64,000 nucleotides of DNA, taken from NCBI RefSeq assembly GCF_025464955.1, contig NZ_JAODNM010000062.1:1-64000 (forward strand). The letters run 5' to 3'. The first letter of the stretch is position 1, and each line of letters opens with the position of its first letter. This DNA is from Amycolatopsis sp. (lineage in GTDB: Bacteria > Actinomycetota > Actinomycetes > Mycobacteriales > Pseudonocardiaceae). The notes below the pieces were generated by a model that searched no databases, was not told where the DNA came from, and saw only the letters and a program-made list of their open reading frames with translations. Below are positions 1 through 8,884 of the stretch, in pieces. Position numbers and translations under genes: made by a program.

Positions 1-200
1 GGGGCCTCGGATATGGGTCTGTGACTTCCGCGGTCGGTTGAACTGCGATCCGACCTCCGGTTCGCGGTGCTGAGCTTCAGACAGCGTCGGCGGCCTGGGC
101 GGCGTCGCACTGCCTCAGCAGGGGATCCCTCAACGGACACCGTGCACCCGACTTCGGACATTCACAGAACGCGACGTCACCCCAGGCCGCCGCGTCTCAT

Positions 201-240
201 TTAGGGTGTACGATTTATCTGTAACGGATAGGTACCTTAA
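201..240. promoter_or_regulatory. Candidate resolvase site or operator
   Basis: Directly upstream of the serine recombinase is an AT-richer stretch whose ends, TTAGGGTGTACGATTTATC and GATAGGTACCTTAA, form an imperfect inverted repeat. Resolvase-type recombinases often bind sites beside their own gene, so this may be a res-like site or an autoregulatory operator. Only one imperfect arm pair is visible, so the call is weak. I see no gene in the first 259 bases. Confidence 0.25.
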
Positions 241-259
241 ATGTGACAGGAGTGCTCGG

Positions 260-859
260 GTGGGCGTCAACGTGGGCTATGCCCGGTGCAGCACCGACAA
301 ACAGGACCTCACCGCGCAACGCGAACAACTCGGCGGACTCGGGGTACCCGCCGAGCGGATCTACCTCGACGAGGGACTCACCGGCACCAACCGCGCCCGC
401 CCCGGACTCGACCAAGCCCTGGCCGCCGTCCGCGCCGGCGACACCTTCACCGTCACCAAGCTCGACCGGCTCGCCCGGTCGGTCCCCGACGCGCTGGCCA
501 TCCTGGGGCAGCTCTCGGAGAGCGGGGTCCGCTTCGCGCTCGGCGCGTCGGTCTACGACTGGAACGACCCGTTCAGCCGGATGTTCCTGCAGATCCTCGC
601 CGTGGTCGCGGAGTTCGAGGCCAACCTCATCCGCCAGCGCACCCGCGAAGGCATGGTCATCGCCAAGGCCAAAGGCAAACTGCGGGGCAAACAGCCCAAG
701 CTCAAACCCGGCCAGGCCCGCGAAGTCCGCCGCATGCACGACTCCGGCGATTACACCGTTGTCGAGATCGCCGAGATGTTTAACATCTCCCGCCCCACGG
801 TGTACCGCACCCTCGTCCGCGTCCCCGCGCCCGTTACAGCGCCGGCCGAGGAGGCATGA
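260..859 (+). CDS. Serine site-specific recombinase (resolvase/invertase family)
   Basis: Predicted to cut and rejoin DNA through a 5'-phosphoserine intermediate. The 199-residue protein has the resolvase fold in order: nucleophile Ser11 in YARCSTDKQ, the arginine-rich TKLDRLARS segment near residue 75, the long E-helix (VVAEFEANLIRQRT) near 115-130, and a C-terminal helix-turn-helix near 150-190 (VEIAEMFNISRPTVYRTL). The GTG start is chosen because CAGGAG lies 7 bases upstream; earlier in-frame codons lack a ribosome binding site. No transposase lies beside it, so it is a solitary resolvase/invertase, probably left from a transposon or plasmid. Its DNA target is unknown. Confidence 0.88.
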   Translation: MGVNVGYARCSTDKQDLTAQREQLGGLGVPAERIYLDEGLTGTNRARPGLDQALAAVRAGDTFTVTKLDRLARSVPDALAILGQLSESGVRFALGASVYDWNDPFSRMFLQILAVVAEFEANLIRQRTREGMVIAKAKGKLRGKQPKLKPGQAREVRRMHDSGDYTVVEIAEMFNISRPTVYRTLVRVPAPVTAPAEEA

Positions 860-863
860 TGCC

Positions 864-959
864 GTGGCACTGCAGGAAGGCACAGCGGCAGATCTGGTCA
901 GTCTCATCAAAGCCCACGACGTCCGCGTCGAAGAGTGCGAGCGACAAATGAGGCTTTGA
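864..959 (+). CDS. Small ORF (31 aa) behind the recombinase
   Basis: A GTG-started frame of 31 codons begins 5 bases after the recombinase stop, with GAGGAGGC 8 bases upstream. The peptide is mostly helical in character (TAADLVSLIKAHDVRVEEC) and has no domain I recognise. Its position suggests co-translation with the recombinase. It may be the truncated start of an accessory gene whose remainder was lost, or a chance frame. Confidence 0.28.
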   Translation: MALQEGTAADLVSLIKAHDVRVEECERQMRL

Positions 960-985
960 CGGAAGTCGGAGCCGCCGGCCGCGGT

Positions 986-1861
986 TCACGACACACGGTG
1001 AACGAACGTGAGTACCCGATCGATGATCCGGTCGCGGTCTTCCGGCCGGAGAAACAGGTAGTGACCGGCGTCCGGCAGCGTTTCCACGTCGGCTCGAGGC
1101 AGGAGGGTGCGAAGACGGTCCGCTGCGGCGATCGGATCGTGGACAACACTGCGCGCACCGAACAGTGCCAACACGGGCACCCGCACGGATCGGATGTCGT
1201 CGTCACAGGGACAGACCTGAAAGGGAACGCGCGCTCGGTACGTGCGTATCCCGGCGAGGACCAGCCGGGCGTCGGGGCGGTCCATGATGTCTTCGCCGGC
1301 GGACCAGCACAGGAACCGTCGCCACACCCAGTCCCGGTTGAGGATCGCGGTCAAGGCGCCGTACCAGAGCACGGACCGGGAGAACGCGGCCGTCACCGTG
1401 GTGGGGTCCAGCACACTGATCGAAGCGACCCTGCCTGGTGCGTGAATCGCCTGGTTGAACGCGTGCCACCCGCCGGTGGACCCGCCGACGAGGTGGACGC
1501 CGGTGAGTTCCAGGCGCTCGAGGACGTCGTCAAGGCACCGCGCGCGGTCCGGGATGTCCGCGAAAGGGGCGGTGTGCACGCTGCGACCGGCCTCGCCGAG
1601 GGTGTCGATGGTGTACACCGGGCCGTGCGCGGCGAACGCCGGCACGAGTGACGCGTAACAGGCGGAGGTGGCCATGAGCGCGGGCAGCAGCACGATCGGC
1701 GGCGCGTCGCCCTGACCGAATCGGTAGACCCGCGTCGTGCCGTGCCGGGTGTCGACATCGAGCACGGCGTCCGGCGCCGGACACTCGGTCATCGCCCTGT
1801 CGTACGCCAGGGAATACCGGTCCCTGCGCGCTGGGCTCTTGAATCCACCACTACGTGCCAT
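986..1861 (-). CDS. Alpha/beta-fold hydrolase
   Basis: A 291-residue alpha/beta hydrolase with the nucleophile elbow GGSTGG (Ser128) and the catalytic His near 267 in PDAGHYLFL; the acid is probably in the LFGARSVVHDP segment. It is likely a cytoplasmic esterase or similar enzyme; the substrate cannot be read from sequence. The frame opens further upstream, but the ATG at 1861 gives the usual family start (MARSGGF, then an RDRYSLAYDRAM helix), and the upstream extension is arginine-rich low-complexity sequence. It is divergent from the AraC regulator at 1953 across about 90 bases, so that regulator may control it. Confidence 0.82.
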   Translation of the reverse strand: MARSGGFKSPARRDRYSLAYDRAMTECPAPDAVLDVDTRHGTTRVYRFGQGDAPPIVLLPALMATSACYASLVPAFAAHGPVYTIDTLGEAGRSVHTAPFADIPDRARCLDDVLERLELTGVHLVGGSTGGWHAFNQAIHAPGRVASISVLDPTTVTAAFSRSVLWYGALTAILNRDWVWRRFLCWSAGEDIMDRPDARLVLAGIRTYRARVPFQVCPCDDDIRSVRVPVLALFGARSVVHDPIAAADRLRTLLPRADVETLPDAGHYLFLRPEDRDRIIDRVLTFVHRVS

Positions 1862-1952
1862 CAGCGAAAACCTTGCTCTCGGAGGAATGAACGCTACAGA
1901 TCGGCTGCGCCGACGTCTTGGACGAAAGTAAGATCGAAGTCGGAGGTGGGGC

Positions 1953-2825
1953 ATGCCCGGTTGGACGCTCGTGGTGTCGCGCCGGGAAGTCGCGCGGGCA
2001 CCGGCGCAACGCGTCTTCGGCCTGCCGCACCCGAGCCTGGCCGCGCACGTGCTGACCTACACCGCGCATGACTACCCGCGGATGGAGCTGATGTCCTGGC
2101 GGGTGGCGCCGCTGGGGGTGGTCACGGTGACCATCGACCTCGAAGTGCCGATTCGCCGACTGGCCGCCCCCGATCCCCAGCAGGGACAGGATCTACCGGC
2201 GTCGCCGGTGACGGGACTGCGGGACAGGCCGTTGACGCTGGAACAGGGCGGTGCGTCTCGCGGGATCATTCTCGCGATGACGCCGTTGGGGGCGTATGCG
2301 TTGTTCGGCCTGCCGTTGCGAGAACTGGCCAATACCAACATCGGCCTCGGCGATCTGCTCGGCGCCGACGCTCACCTGCTGAGCGAACAGATCGCCGAGA
2401 CCTCCGATTGGCCCGGCCGCTTCCGGGTGCTGGACAACTACTTGGCGGCCCGGCTCCTGCACGGCCCCACCTTGGCGAGGCCGGTGCAAGGAGCGTGGCA
2501 GTTGGTGATGGCCTCGCCAAGGCGCCTGCGCATCAGCACGCTCGCCGAGCAGATCGGCTGGACCCGCCAGCACCTCAACGTCCGGTTCCGGGAGCAGATC
2601 GGGCTCACCCCGAAAACCGTGGCGCGCATCGCCCGGCTCCACCACGCCGCGTCGCTGCTGTCGCAGCCGATGCCGCCATCATGGTCGGACGTCGCGCAGA
2701 GGTGCGGTTACGCGGATCAGCCGCACCTCAACCGCGACTTCCGCACGCTGACCGGATGCACTCCCACCGAATACCTCACCGACGCTCCAGCAAGACAGCA
2801 GCAGAAGCGGGCACCCCACAGCTAG
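1953..2825 (+). CDS. AraC-family transcriptional regulator
   Basis: A 290-residue DNA-binding regulator. The C-terminal third carries the AraC double helix-turn-helix: ISTLAEQIGWTRQHLNVRF for the first and WSDVAQRCGYADQPHLNRDF for the second, followed by the closing TGCTPTEYL. Residues 1-170 form the effector-sensing part, which I cannot assign to a ligand. The start has a strong ribosome binding site (CGGAGGTGGGG). The gene is divergent from the alpha/beta hydrolase, a common arrangement for a local regulator. Its 3' end touches an aldo/keto reductase remnant. Confidence 0.88.
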   Translation: MPGWTLVVSRREVARAPAQRVFGLPHPSLAAHVLTYTAHDYPRMELMSWRVAPLGVVTVTIDLEVPIRRLAAPDPQQGQDLPASPVTGLRDRPLTLEQGGASRGIILAMTPLGAYALFGLPLRELANTNIGLGDLLGADAHLLSEQIAETSDWPGRFRVLDNYLAARLLHGPTLARPVQGAWQLVMASPRRLRISTLAEQIGWTRQHLNVRFREQIGLTPKTVARIARLHHAASLLSQPMPPSWSDVAQRCGYADQPHLNRDFRTLTGCTPTEYLTDAPARQQQKRAPHS

Positions 2826-2990
2826 CCAGCAAGTTCGGGTTGGTATGGCGAGATGAGATCGCCGGCGGCTTCGACGTACGGGCGGACCCGTCGTACGTGC
2901 GGCAAGCAAGCGAGGCGAGTCTGCGACGGCTCGGTGTCGACGTGATCGACCTCTGCTACCTGCACCATCGCAGCGAGACGGTCCCCATTT
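2822..2990 (+). pseudogene. Aldo/keto reductase fragment
   Basis: In the frame that overlaps the AraC stop, about 55 codons read as an internal segment of an aldo/keto reductase: ASKFGLV, then YVRQASEASLRRLGVDVIDL, then a HHRSETVPI stretch. In intact AKRs this covers the strand-4 to strand-5 region with the SLRRLGxDxIDL signature. The N-terminal part is absent, and the C-terminal part stops a few bases before the left end of the IS481 element. The gene was therefore truncated on both sides and is non-functional. Confidence 0.7.
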
Positions 2991-2995
2991 GTCGT

Positions 2996-3045
2996 TGTGT
3001 GGTCTCAGGACTTCCTTGACGGTTTGTCGTCAGTACATGCTTGAC
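2996..3045 (+). repeat. Left inverted repeat of the IS481 element
   Basis: The 50-base left end pairs with 4902-4951. The most conserved blocks are GGTCTCAGGA near the tip and TTGACGGTTTGTCGTCAG further in. Five bases between these blocks differ almost completely. Confidence 0.82.
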
Positions 3046-3109
3046 ACCGCGTTTGACATAGCGCCGAGTTGTTGATCTTGTTGCGCCTTCCGATCATGGT
3101 GGAGGGCTC

Positions 3110-4887
3110 GTGGGCGAGACCGGCACATGGAAGGCCGAGCAGCGGTATCGGGCAGTGCTGGAAGTACGCGACGGGTCGCCGGTGAGCGAGGTCGCCGTCC
3201 GGTACGGCGTGTCACGGCAATCGGTCTATAGCTGGCAGACCCGCTACAACGAGGATGGCGTCGCGGGCTTGCAGGAGATGTCGCGGCGTCCGAAGACGAC
3301 ACCGACCCGCGTCGATGCCGAGGTGGAAGCGCTGATCTGTGAGCTGCGGCGGCAGCAACCCCGATGGGGAGCTCGCCGGGTTCGCCACGAACTCGGTCGC
3401 AGCGACGTCGAGAAGGTACCCTCCCGCGCGACCGTGCACCGGGTGCTCGCTCGCAACGGACTGATCAATGTCCAGGAGCAGCAGCACAAACGGAAGTACA
3501 AGCGGTGGCAACGAGAAGCACCGATGCAGCTGTGGCAGATGGACCTGGTCGGAGGGGTGTTCCTGGCCGACGGCCGCGAGTGCAAGATGGTCACCGGCAT
3601 CGACGACCACGCCCGGTTCATCGTCATCGCCAAGGTCGTGGTGATTCCTACCGGACGAGCCGTGGTCGAGGCGTTCACCGACGCGATGCGCCGCTACGGC
3701 GTCCCCTCGGAAGTGTTGACAGACAACGGAAAACAGTTCACTGGCCGGTTCACGCGCCCGTTCCCGGCGGAGGTGCTGTTCGAACGGGTATGCCGGGAGA
3801 ACGGCATCAGCCAGCGCTTGACCAAACGGCGCTCACCCACGACCACGGGCAAGATCGAGCGGTTTCACAAGACGCTGCGTGAGGAACTGCTCGACGAGGT
3901 GACGACGTTCGACACCCTCGACGCGGCCCAGGACGCCATTGACGCCTGGGTGCACAGCTACAACCACGCCCGCCCGCACCAAGCGCTGGACATGGCCACC
4001 CCGGCCAGCCTGTTCCGGCCGAGCGCCCCGAAACCACTTACCGTGCCACCGGCGTCTGTCCTCGAACTGGAGGCCGCCGCAGAGCACACGCCGATCGTCG
4101 AGGACACCGTGCCACCGCCGACCGGATCGCCAGCCGCGGTCGAATGGGAGGTGAGCGTCCCTCCCAGTGGACACTTCAAACTCGGTGGTGCACAAGAACT
4201 CTGGCTCGGCCAGGCCTACTCCGGCCGCACGGTGACTGTCTGGGCTGACGACCGCAGCATCCACGTGGTCCTCGACGGCCATCACCTCAAGAGCGTCACC
4301 TCCCGCCTGCACGACGAACACCTGCGTCAACTGCTCCTGCGGGGAGCACGACCAGCCGGGCCGGCACCGGCCGCGCCCGCCCTGCCCCGCGCGGGCCGTG
4401 GACGGTCCCGCCTGCCCGAGGCCACGGCCGTCGAGGTGGACCGGGTCGTGACCCGCGACGGCTACGTCACCTTCAACACCAAGACGTTCGCCGTCGACCC
4501 CGAGCTCGTCGGGCAACGCATCACGCTGCGACTAGACGGGCACCTCATGCACGCCATCGCTGGCGGCGCCCTGGTCAAGTCCTGGCCCTACGTCATTAGC
4601 CTCGACAAACGACTGGCCCTCACCGGCGCTCGTCAGGCCGACGGCCCGATCCCGCCAGACCGTCGGGACGAGCGCCGCGAGCCGAACGGCGCGTTCCACG
4701 CGACGGCGTGGTCATGGTCGCCCGCCAACGCCTCCGCGTCGGCACCAGCCACGCCGGAAAGATCGTCACCATCATCGCCGAAGACACCCACTTCCGGATC
4801 CTCGACGGCGAACAGGAACTCGCCATCCACCCCCGGAAGACGAACCAGCCGATCACCCGGACCAAGGCCTGGTCAAAACGCCGCTAG
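3110..4887 (+). CDS. IS481-family DDE transposase with C-terminal frameshift
   Basis: Catalyses transposition of the surrounding element. It has an N-terminal helix-turn-helix (VSEVAVRYGVSRQSVYSW, about residues 25-42), an rve integrase core with Asp145 (QMDLVG), Asp205 (LTDNGKQF) and Glu250 (GKIERFHK), and a C-terminal beta-rich region. GTG3110 follows a GGAGGG motif. In frame, the ORF runs to 4942, but its last 95 residues turn into Ser/Pro/Thr-rich nonsense. A plus-one frame from about 4660 instead reads a family-like ending (GVVMVARQRLRVG, then a stop at 4885-4887). One base, probably a C in PPDP, seems lost at 4660. The catalytic core is intact, so activity is uncertain. Confidence 0.85.
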
Positions 4888-4901
4888 ATCACCAGGTCCC
4901 C

Positions 4902-4951
4902 GTCAAGCATGTGCTGACGACAAACCGTCAACCATCTCCTGAGACCTCACA
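4902..4951 (-). repeat. Right inverted repeat of the IS481 element
   Basis: Inverted partner of 2996-3045. Together the two define the outer limits of the insertion sequence. Confidence 0.82.
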
Positions 4952-4981
4952 CGTCAGGGCGTCAGTCAGCACGGCTTGGTG

Positions 4982-5635
4982 TCAAGATTTCGAGAGCGAG
5001 CTGGGCCGTCGCCCCGGTCGTGGACCGTTGGCAGGTTGAATGAGGTCGTCCAGCCGAGGGGGTCTCGGCAACTCGCGATCTGTGGCGGCATCGGATAGCC
5101 CGGCAAGAAGGATTGCCAGCGTACGTTGCCACGCGGCACCTCCAGTCGTGCTCTCCATGCTGCACTGCACAGCCAGGAGAACGAGAAGAAGATCTTCGGG
5201 AACCACACCCGCCCTCAGCGCGCCCGCATCCTGCCCAGCCCTAATGAGCTTCAGTTGCCGCTGTCGGAGCTGGCGACGCAAGCGACCCGCAATCTGCGAG
5301 TCCGGCAGGGGAAGTGTGAACGTTCGGATCAGGCTGCGATCGACGAGCCCGCGAGCGCATAGGCCCCGCACGTAGGAGAGGATCGCCTCTTCGGAAGCCA
5401 ACGCGAGCGCGTCGTCAGCGGTGTTCACGTGCTCCTGCAGGCGCTGTTCGATGACGGCTTGGACGAGCTGCGCGCGGTCGAAGTGGCGCGAAAGCGTTGC
5501 CACGCCGACCCCGGCGGCAGCAGCGACCTCAGACAGCGGCACCTCGCAACCATGCTCGGCGAAAACCACTCGCGCAGCGCTGATGATCCGAGCACGACTT
5601 TCCATCGCATCTCGTCGTAGCGGCTTCACATCCAT
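4982..5635 (-). CDS. TetR-family transcriptional regulator
   Basis: A 217-residue one-domain-plus-sensor repressor. Residues about 12-55 form the TetR helix-turn-helix (RIISAARVVFAEHG, then LSEVAAAAGVGVATLSRHF). The C-terminal part is helical and has no recognised ligand signature. The ATG at 5635 (MDVKPLRRDAMES) is preferred over an upstream in-frame start that would add 22 non-family residues. It ends just outside the right repeat of the IS481 element. Its regulated gene is not obvious: the next region upstream holds only a coding remnant and a frameshifted enoyl-CoA hydratase. Confidence 0.85.
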   Translation of the reverse strand: MDVKPLRRDAMESRARIISAARVVFAEHGCEVPLSEVAAAAGVGVATLSRHFDRAQLVQAVIEQRLQEHVNTADDALALASEEAILSYVRGLCARGLVDRSLIRTFTLPLPDSQIAGRLRRQLRQRQLKLIRAGQDAGALRAGVVPEDLLLVLLAVQCSMESTTGGAAWQRTLAILLAGLSDAATDRELPRPPRLDDLIQPANGPRPGRRPSSLSKS

Positions 5636-6011
5636 GCCTCGAGCGTAGCATCCGGAAGTAATGCTTCCATCTTCTCCCGGGCCGCGGTACGGTGAGCGCA
5701 AGATGGAACAGTTTCTTCCACATAGATGACTGATTGATGCGGAGGTGCCCGCGGGTCCGACCGTGAGGACGCGGAGCGTGCCCGCCGGGTACGCGACGTG
5801 GCGGTCCTCCTCACCGAGCGCTGCCTCGGGCGGCAGCGAGACAGCGCGTTGCGCTCATGCTTTGGTGCGCTCGGGGGGAAGTTGGACGACGCGGAAGTCC
5901 GATTAGTTGCTCAGGTCGATGCTCGACTCCTGATGCTGTTGCCGCCTGACTTGAATCTGCGTGAACACTGACATTCGATACTCAAGAAATCTGAAGGTGA
6001 GGAGGTGCCGC
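5636..6011 (+). other. Gene-poor stretch with a possible coding remnant
   Basis: No complete gene is visible. From about 5760 to 5971 a plus-strand frame without a start codon reads some 70 codons of protein-like sequence (DAERARRVRDVAVLLTERCL, later LDDAEVRLVAQVDARLL) to a TGA at 5969-5971. Codon third positions are GC-rich, as expected for a real gene tail. I do not recognise the family. The rest is the leader of the enoyl-CoA hydratase, with GAGGAGG before its ATG. Confidence 0.35.
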
Positions 6012-6844
6012 ATGGGGGCGTCCGTTGGTTACGAGTTGTTCGAATCGGTCGAAGTGGAGATCAGTAGGGCTGTGGCGACTGTGAGGTTGTTGACCACAGA
6101 ACGAGTAGCGGTTCTCGGCGCGCAGGGCTCTCAAGCTGAACTCCACTTCGACCTCGGCCGGCGCTCGCACGATTGCGGGAGGATGATGCGGTCAGAGTTG
6201 TAGTCATCACTGGCATCGACGACGGCAAGCCGTGGATTCTGCCAGCTCCGCCCTACGCAGAGGGCAACCGGATCGATCCCGAGCCGATCGACTTTCCGGA
6301 TTGGATGTGGAAAGGCTTTCAGGGTGTGCGGCTGACTCAGCAAACGCTGGCCGAAATGGAGAAGCCGGTGATCGCTCGAGTAAATGGAGACTGTATCGGG
6401 TTCGGCCAAAGCATCATGTTCGGCTGCGATCTGATTGTCGCCAGGGAAAATGCGATAGTGGCTGATGTGCATATGGACCTGCAGAAGATCTTTGGGTTTG
6501 ACACGGTTCCGGGTGGCGGCGGAGGTGCGCTGGTGCCCTTGCATATGTTCCCGGCCAAAGCGATGGAATATCTGTTTCTTGCGAAGCCCTATACGGCCGC
6601 CGAACTGGCCAAAATGGGTGCGATCAATTACGCAGTGCCGTCGGCTGAACTGGATCAGGTCGTTGACGACCTGGTTCGTCAACTTCTGGCGAAGTCCGCC
6701 TATGCGCTTGCTCTGACCAAGCGTGTTGTGAAGAGACGAGTGGCCGAACAGCTCAACCTGACCCTCGACGCCGCCTCTGCATATGAATGGGTCAACTTCC
6801 TTCACTATCGAGGCAGTAACGGCAAACCCAACCTTAGTCTCTAG
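6012..6844 (+). pseudogene. Enoyl-CoA hydratase/isomerase, single-base frameshift
   Basis: Crotonase-fold enzyme of about 277 residues, predicted to hydrate or isomerise acyl-CoA thioesters. Reading starts at ATG6012 behind GAGGAGGTG (YELFESVEVEISRAVATVRL) and breaks near 6161. Restoring one G in GGCCGG-CGCTCG joins HFDLGR to ALARLREDDAVRVVVITG and the frame continues to 6844. Downstream are the oxyanion-hole segment GFGQSIMFGCDLIVA and a GGGGGALVPLHMF stretch. The C-terminal 223 residues alone could start at TTG6173 but would lack the first strands. The quinone oxidoreductase follows 14 bases later, so both were one operon. Confidence 0.75.
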
Positions 6845-6858
6845 TCAGGAGCCTCGAC

Positions 6859-7872
6859 TTGCGATCCATTGTCTACACTCGCCCCGGCGCCTCCGACGTT
6901 CTGTCTCTGGCCGAGCGCGAGATTCCCGAGCCCGGCCCGGGCGAAGTTCGGGTCCGCCTGATGCGTTCCGGAGTCAATCCCACCGATTGGCGATTCCGAA
7001 TCCGACCGCTGCCGTTCGATGAAGTGACGCCGGGTCAAGACGGTGCTGGCGTCATCGACGCGGTGGGGCCGCATGTAGCCAATTTTGCGGTTGGCGATCG
7101 CGTCTGGCTGATTCTCGCTCAGCATGGAAAGCCTTTCGGTACAGCAGCTGAGTATGTAGTGCAACCCATCAGCCGCGTCGTTCCTTTACCCGATGGAGTG
7201 AGTTTCGACATTGGTGCCTCCATCGGGGTTCCAGCCCTGACTGCGCATCGTGCTCTGACAGTGCACGATCGCGGCCCCTCGCGTCTAGGGCCAGGCGCGA
7301 TGACCGGACTGACGGTCCTGGTACAGGGCGGTGCGGGCGCAGTTGGCAACGCCGCAGTCCAGTTAGCGCGCTGGTCGGGCGCAACCGTCGTCACAACGGT
7401 GAGTTCCATAAGGAAGGAATCGTTGGCAAAGGCCGCTGGTGCCCACCATGTGATCAACTATCGGCAAGGCGACGCCGAGAGCGCGGTACGCGCGGCCGCG
7501 CCCGACGGCGTGGATTTGGTGGTGGAGGTCGCTCCAGCCCAGAATAACGCACTGGACCTTGCTGTTGTGAAAACCGGTGGAACCGTGTCGATCTATGCCA
7601 TGCAGGGGGGCGACGAATACTCGGTGCCCATTTTGGAAACCTATTTCAAGAACCTCCGATATCAGTACCTTGTCTTGTACTCCCTGCACGCCGGGGCACT
7701 GGCGCGGGCGGCGAGTGACGTGACGGCGGCCATCGCCACTGGTGGCTTCCGCATCGGCGAGGACTTTGGGCTCCCGATCCATCACTTCCCCCTCGCGGAA
7801 GCTGCGGTGGCGCAGGACGCGGTCGAACAAGGAGCGGTCGGCAAAGTTCTTTTGGACATAGCGGAGACGTGA
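6859..7872 (+). CDS. Zinc-independent quinone oxidoreductase (MDR family)
   Basis: NAD(P)H-dependent medium-chain reductase of 337 residues, cytoplasmic. It has the N-terminal GroES-like domain (GVNPTDWRFR; GQDGAGVIDAVG) and the Rossmann segment VLVQGGAGAVGNAAVQLARW near residue 155, which matches the quinone oxidoreductase type. The zinc-binding cysteines of alcohol dehydrogenases are absent. The TTG start has CAGGAG about 8 bases upstream and lies 14 bases after the enoyl-CoA hydratase stop. The pairing suggests acyl-CoA or enone metabolism, but the substrate is unknown. Confidence 0.85.
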   Translation: MRSIVYTRPGASDVLSLAEREIPEPGPGEVRVRLMRSGVNPTDWRFRIRPLPFDEVTPGQDGAGVIDAVGPHVANFAVGDRVWLILAQHGKPFGTAAEYVVQPISRVVPLPDGVSFDIGASIGVPALTAHRALTVHDRGPSRLGPGAMTGLTVLVQGGAGAVGNAAVQLARWSGATVVTTVSSIRKESLAKAAGAHHVINYRQGDAESAVRAAAPDGVDLVVEVAPAQNNALDLAVVKTGGTVSIYAMQGGDEYSVPILETYFKNLRYQYLVLYSLHAGALARAASDVTAAIATGGFRIGEDFGLPIHHFPLAEAAVAQDAVEQGAVGKVLLDIAET

Positions 7873-8084
7873 CCGGGCAACCGCACCTGTCCGCGAGTGA
7901 GCGCACGCAGGTGATCAGCTCGGCCTTGTCGGCCGCGTAGATCTCCTGCAGCAGCGCCACAGCTGGCCGTTCTTCGCGCAGGACCTGCTCGACTAGCGGA
8001 GCCCGCTCGACTGCTTTGCCCGGCCGGATGTATTCGGCGATGTTCCAGCTGCTCACCCGCCGCGAGCTCGAGTTCGTCCTGCAT
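7873..8084 (-). pseudogene. Unknown small gene, frameshifted and 3'-truncated
   Basis: An ATG at 8084 has an excellent ribosome binding site (GGGGAGGTG) and opens MQDELELAAGEQL. Near 8046 the coherent reading moves to another frame: WNIAEYIRPGKAVERAPLVE, then a helical stretch ending in ADRCGCPVTSPLCP. Adding one base at CAGCTGG unites the two. The second frame then runs antisense into the quinone oxidoreductase tail, so the original 3' end was probably lost at about 7873. I do not recognise the family. Confidence 0.4.
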
Positions 8085-8470
8085 GCCCACCTCCCCGTCC
8101 GTCTGCCTTCTGACTGCGACGACAGTAGCGGGATTGTCACTCATTGCGGATCTTCGCGACGGTGTGCCGAGGCGTTCGACCTACGGGCCGGCCGATCCCG
8201 ACGCCATAGGAGGTAGCAAGCACTCCTGGATCGTGCGATGGGCACTTTCTGGAGCCCGCGGCCCGCTGGGCGAGTACGCGCGCTCGTCCGGCGCATTGAC
8301 CTCGGCGAGTCTTCTGGCTCTGGCTGCGAAGCGGCAGCAGTGCGGCTGACCGCGTGCGGGTGTAGAACGAGACGACGAGTGCTGACGAGGACCGGGACAC
8401 CGACGCCGGCCAGCTCGGGATCGTCGACGACATACTCAGCGGCCTGCGCGCTGGCGGCCCGTCGCGGTGG

Positions 8471-8884
8471 ATGGCCGCGGTCGGCGCCCGGGACGCGGTG
8501 CTGGCTTGGGTCGGCGAGGGCTTCTACCACGGAACTGTGCTGCACTACGTCGACGGCCAGGCCCTCATCCGCTACGTTGTTGCGCTGCAACTCGGTGTCG
8601 AGGTCGCGGCCGATGACGAGGTGATTGCTTGGCTGCGCCCGCACATGACCACCTACCGCACCTCCGAGCAGACCCACCAGGACATCCAGAGCCGATATGC
8701 CGGTGAGATCGACCGCGTTGCTAACGATCAGCGGTTGGTCGCCGAACTCGCGGCCGCCGACGCCGAACGTGACCAGCTCGTCGGCGCACTGCAGCACGGA
8801 CTGCGCCGGCGCGTGTGGACGCTGAGCGCAGCCGTGCCATGGCTTACTGCAATGGATCGCCGTCCTCGGCGATTTGCTGGATGA
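8471..8884 (+). CDS. Hypothetical protein
   Basis: A 137-residue frame with strong GC preference at third positions. It includes the segments AVGARDAVLAWVGEGFYHGT, IRYVVALQLGVEVAADDEV and a helical RVANDQRLVAELAAADAERD. The same frame is open upstream to 8366 and also looks coding (EDRDTDAGQLGIVDDILSGL), but no ATG, GTG or TTG lies there, so the true start may be mutated. The last residues overlap the convergent minus-strand gene by 41 bases, which suggests a damaged 3' end. No family recognised. Bases 8085-8365 hold nothing I can support. Confidence 0.5.
   Translation: MAAVGARDAVLAWVGEGFYHGTVLHYVDGQALIRYVVALQLGVEVAADDEVIAWLRPHMTTYRTSEQTHQDIQSRYAGEIDRVANDQRLVAELAAADAERDQLVGALQHGLRRRVWTLSAAVPWLTAMDRRPRRFAG

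Larger units (their letters stand above)
2996..4951 (+). mobile_element. IS481-family insertion sequence
   Basis: A complete-looking insertion sequence of 1,956 bases. Its ends are 50-base inverted repeats at 2996-3045 and 4902-4951, matching at about 44 of 50 positions by eye; they start TGTG and share TTGACGGTTTGTCGTCAG. The ends begin with TGT, as known for IS481. The flanks carry only a 3-base direct repeat, CGT, at 2993-2995 and 4952-4954, shorter than most reported IS481 duplications. The element carries one transposase gene and sits in an aldo/keto reductase remnant. Confidence 0.85.
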
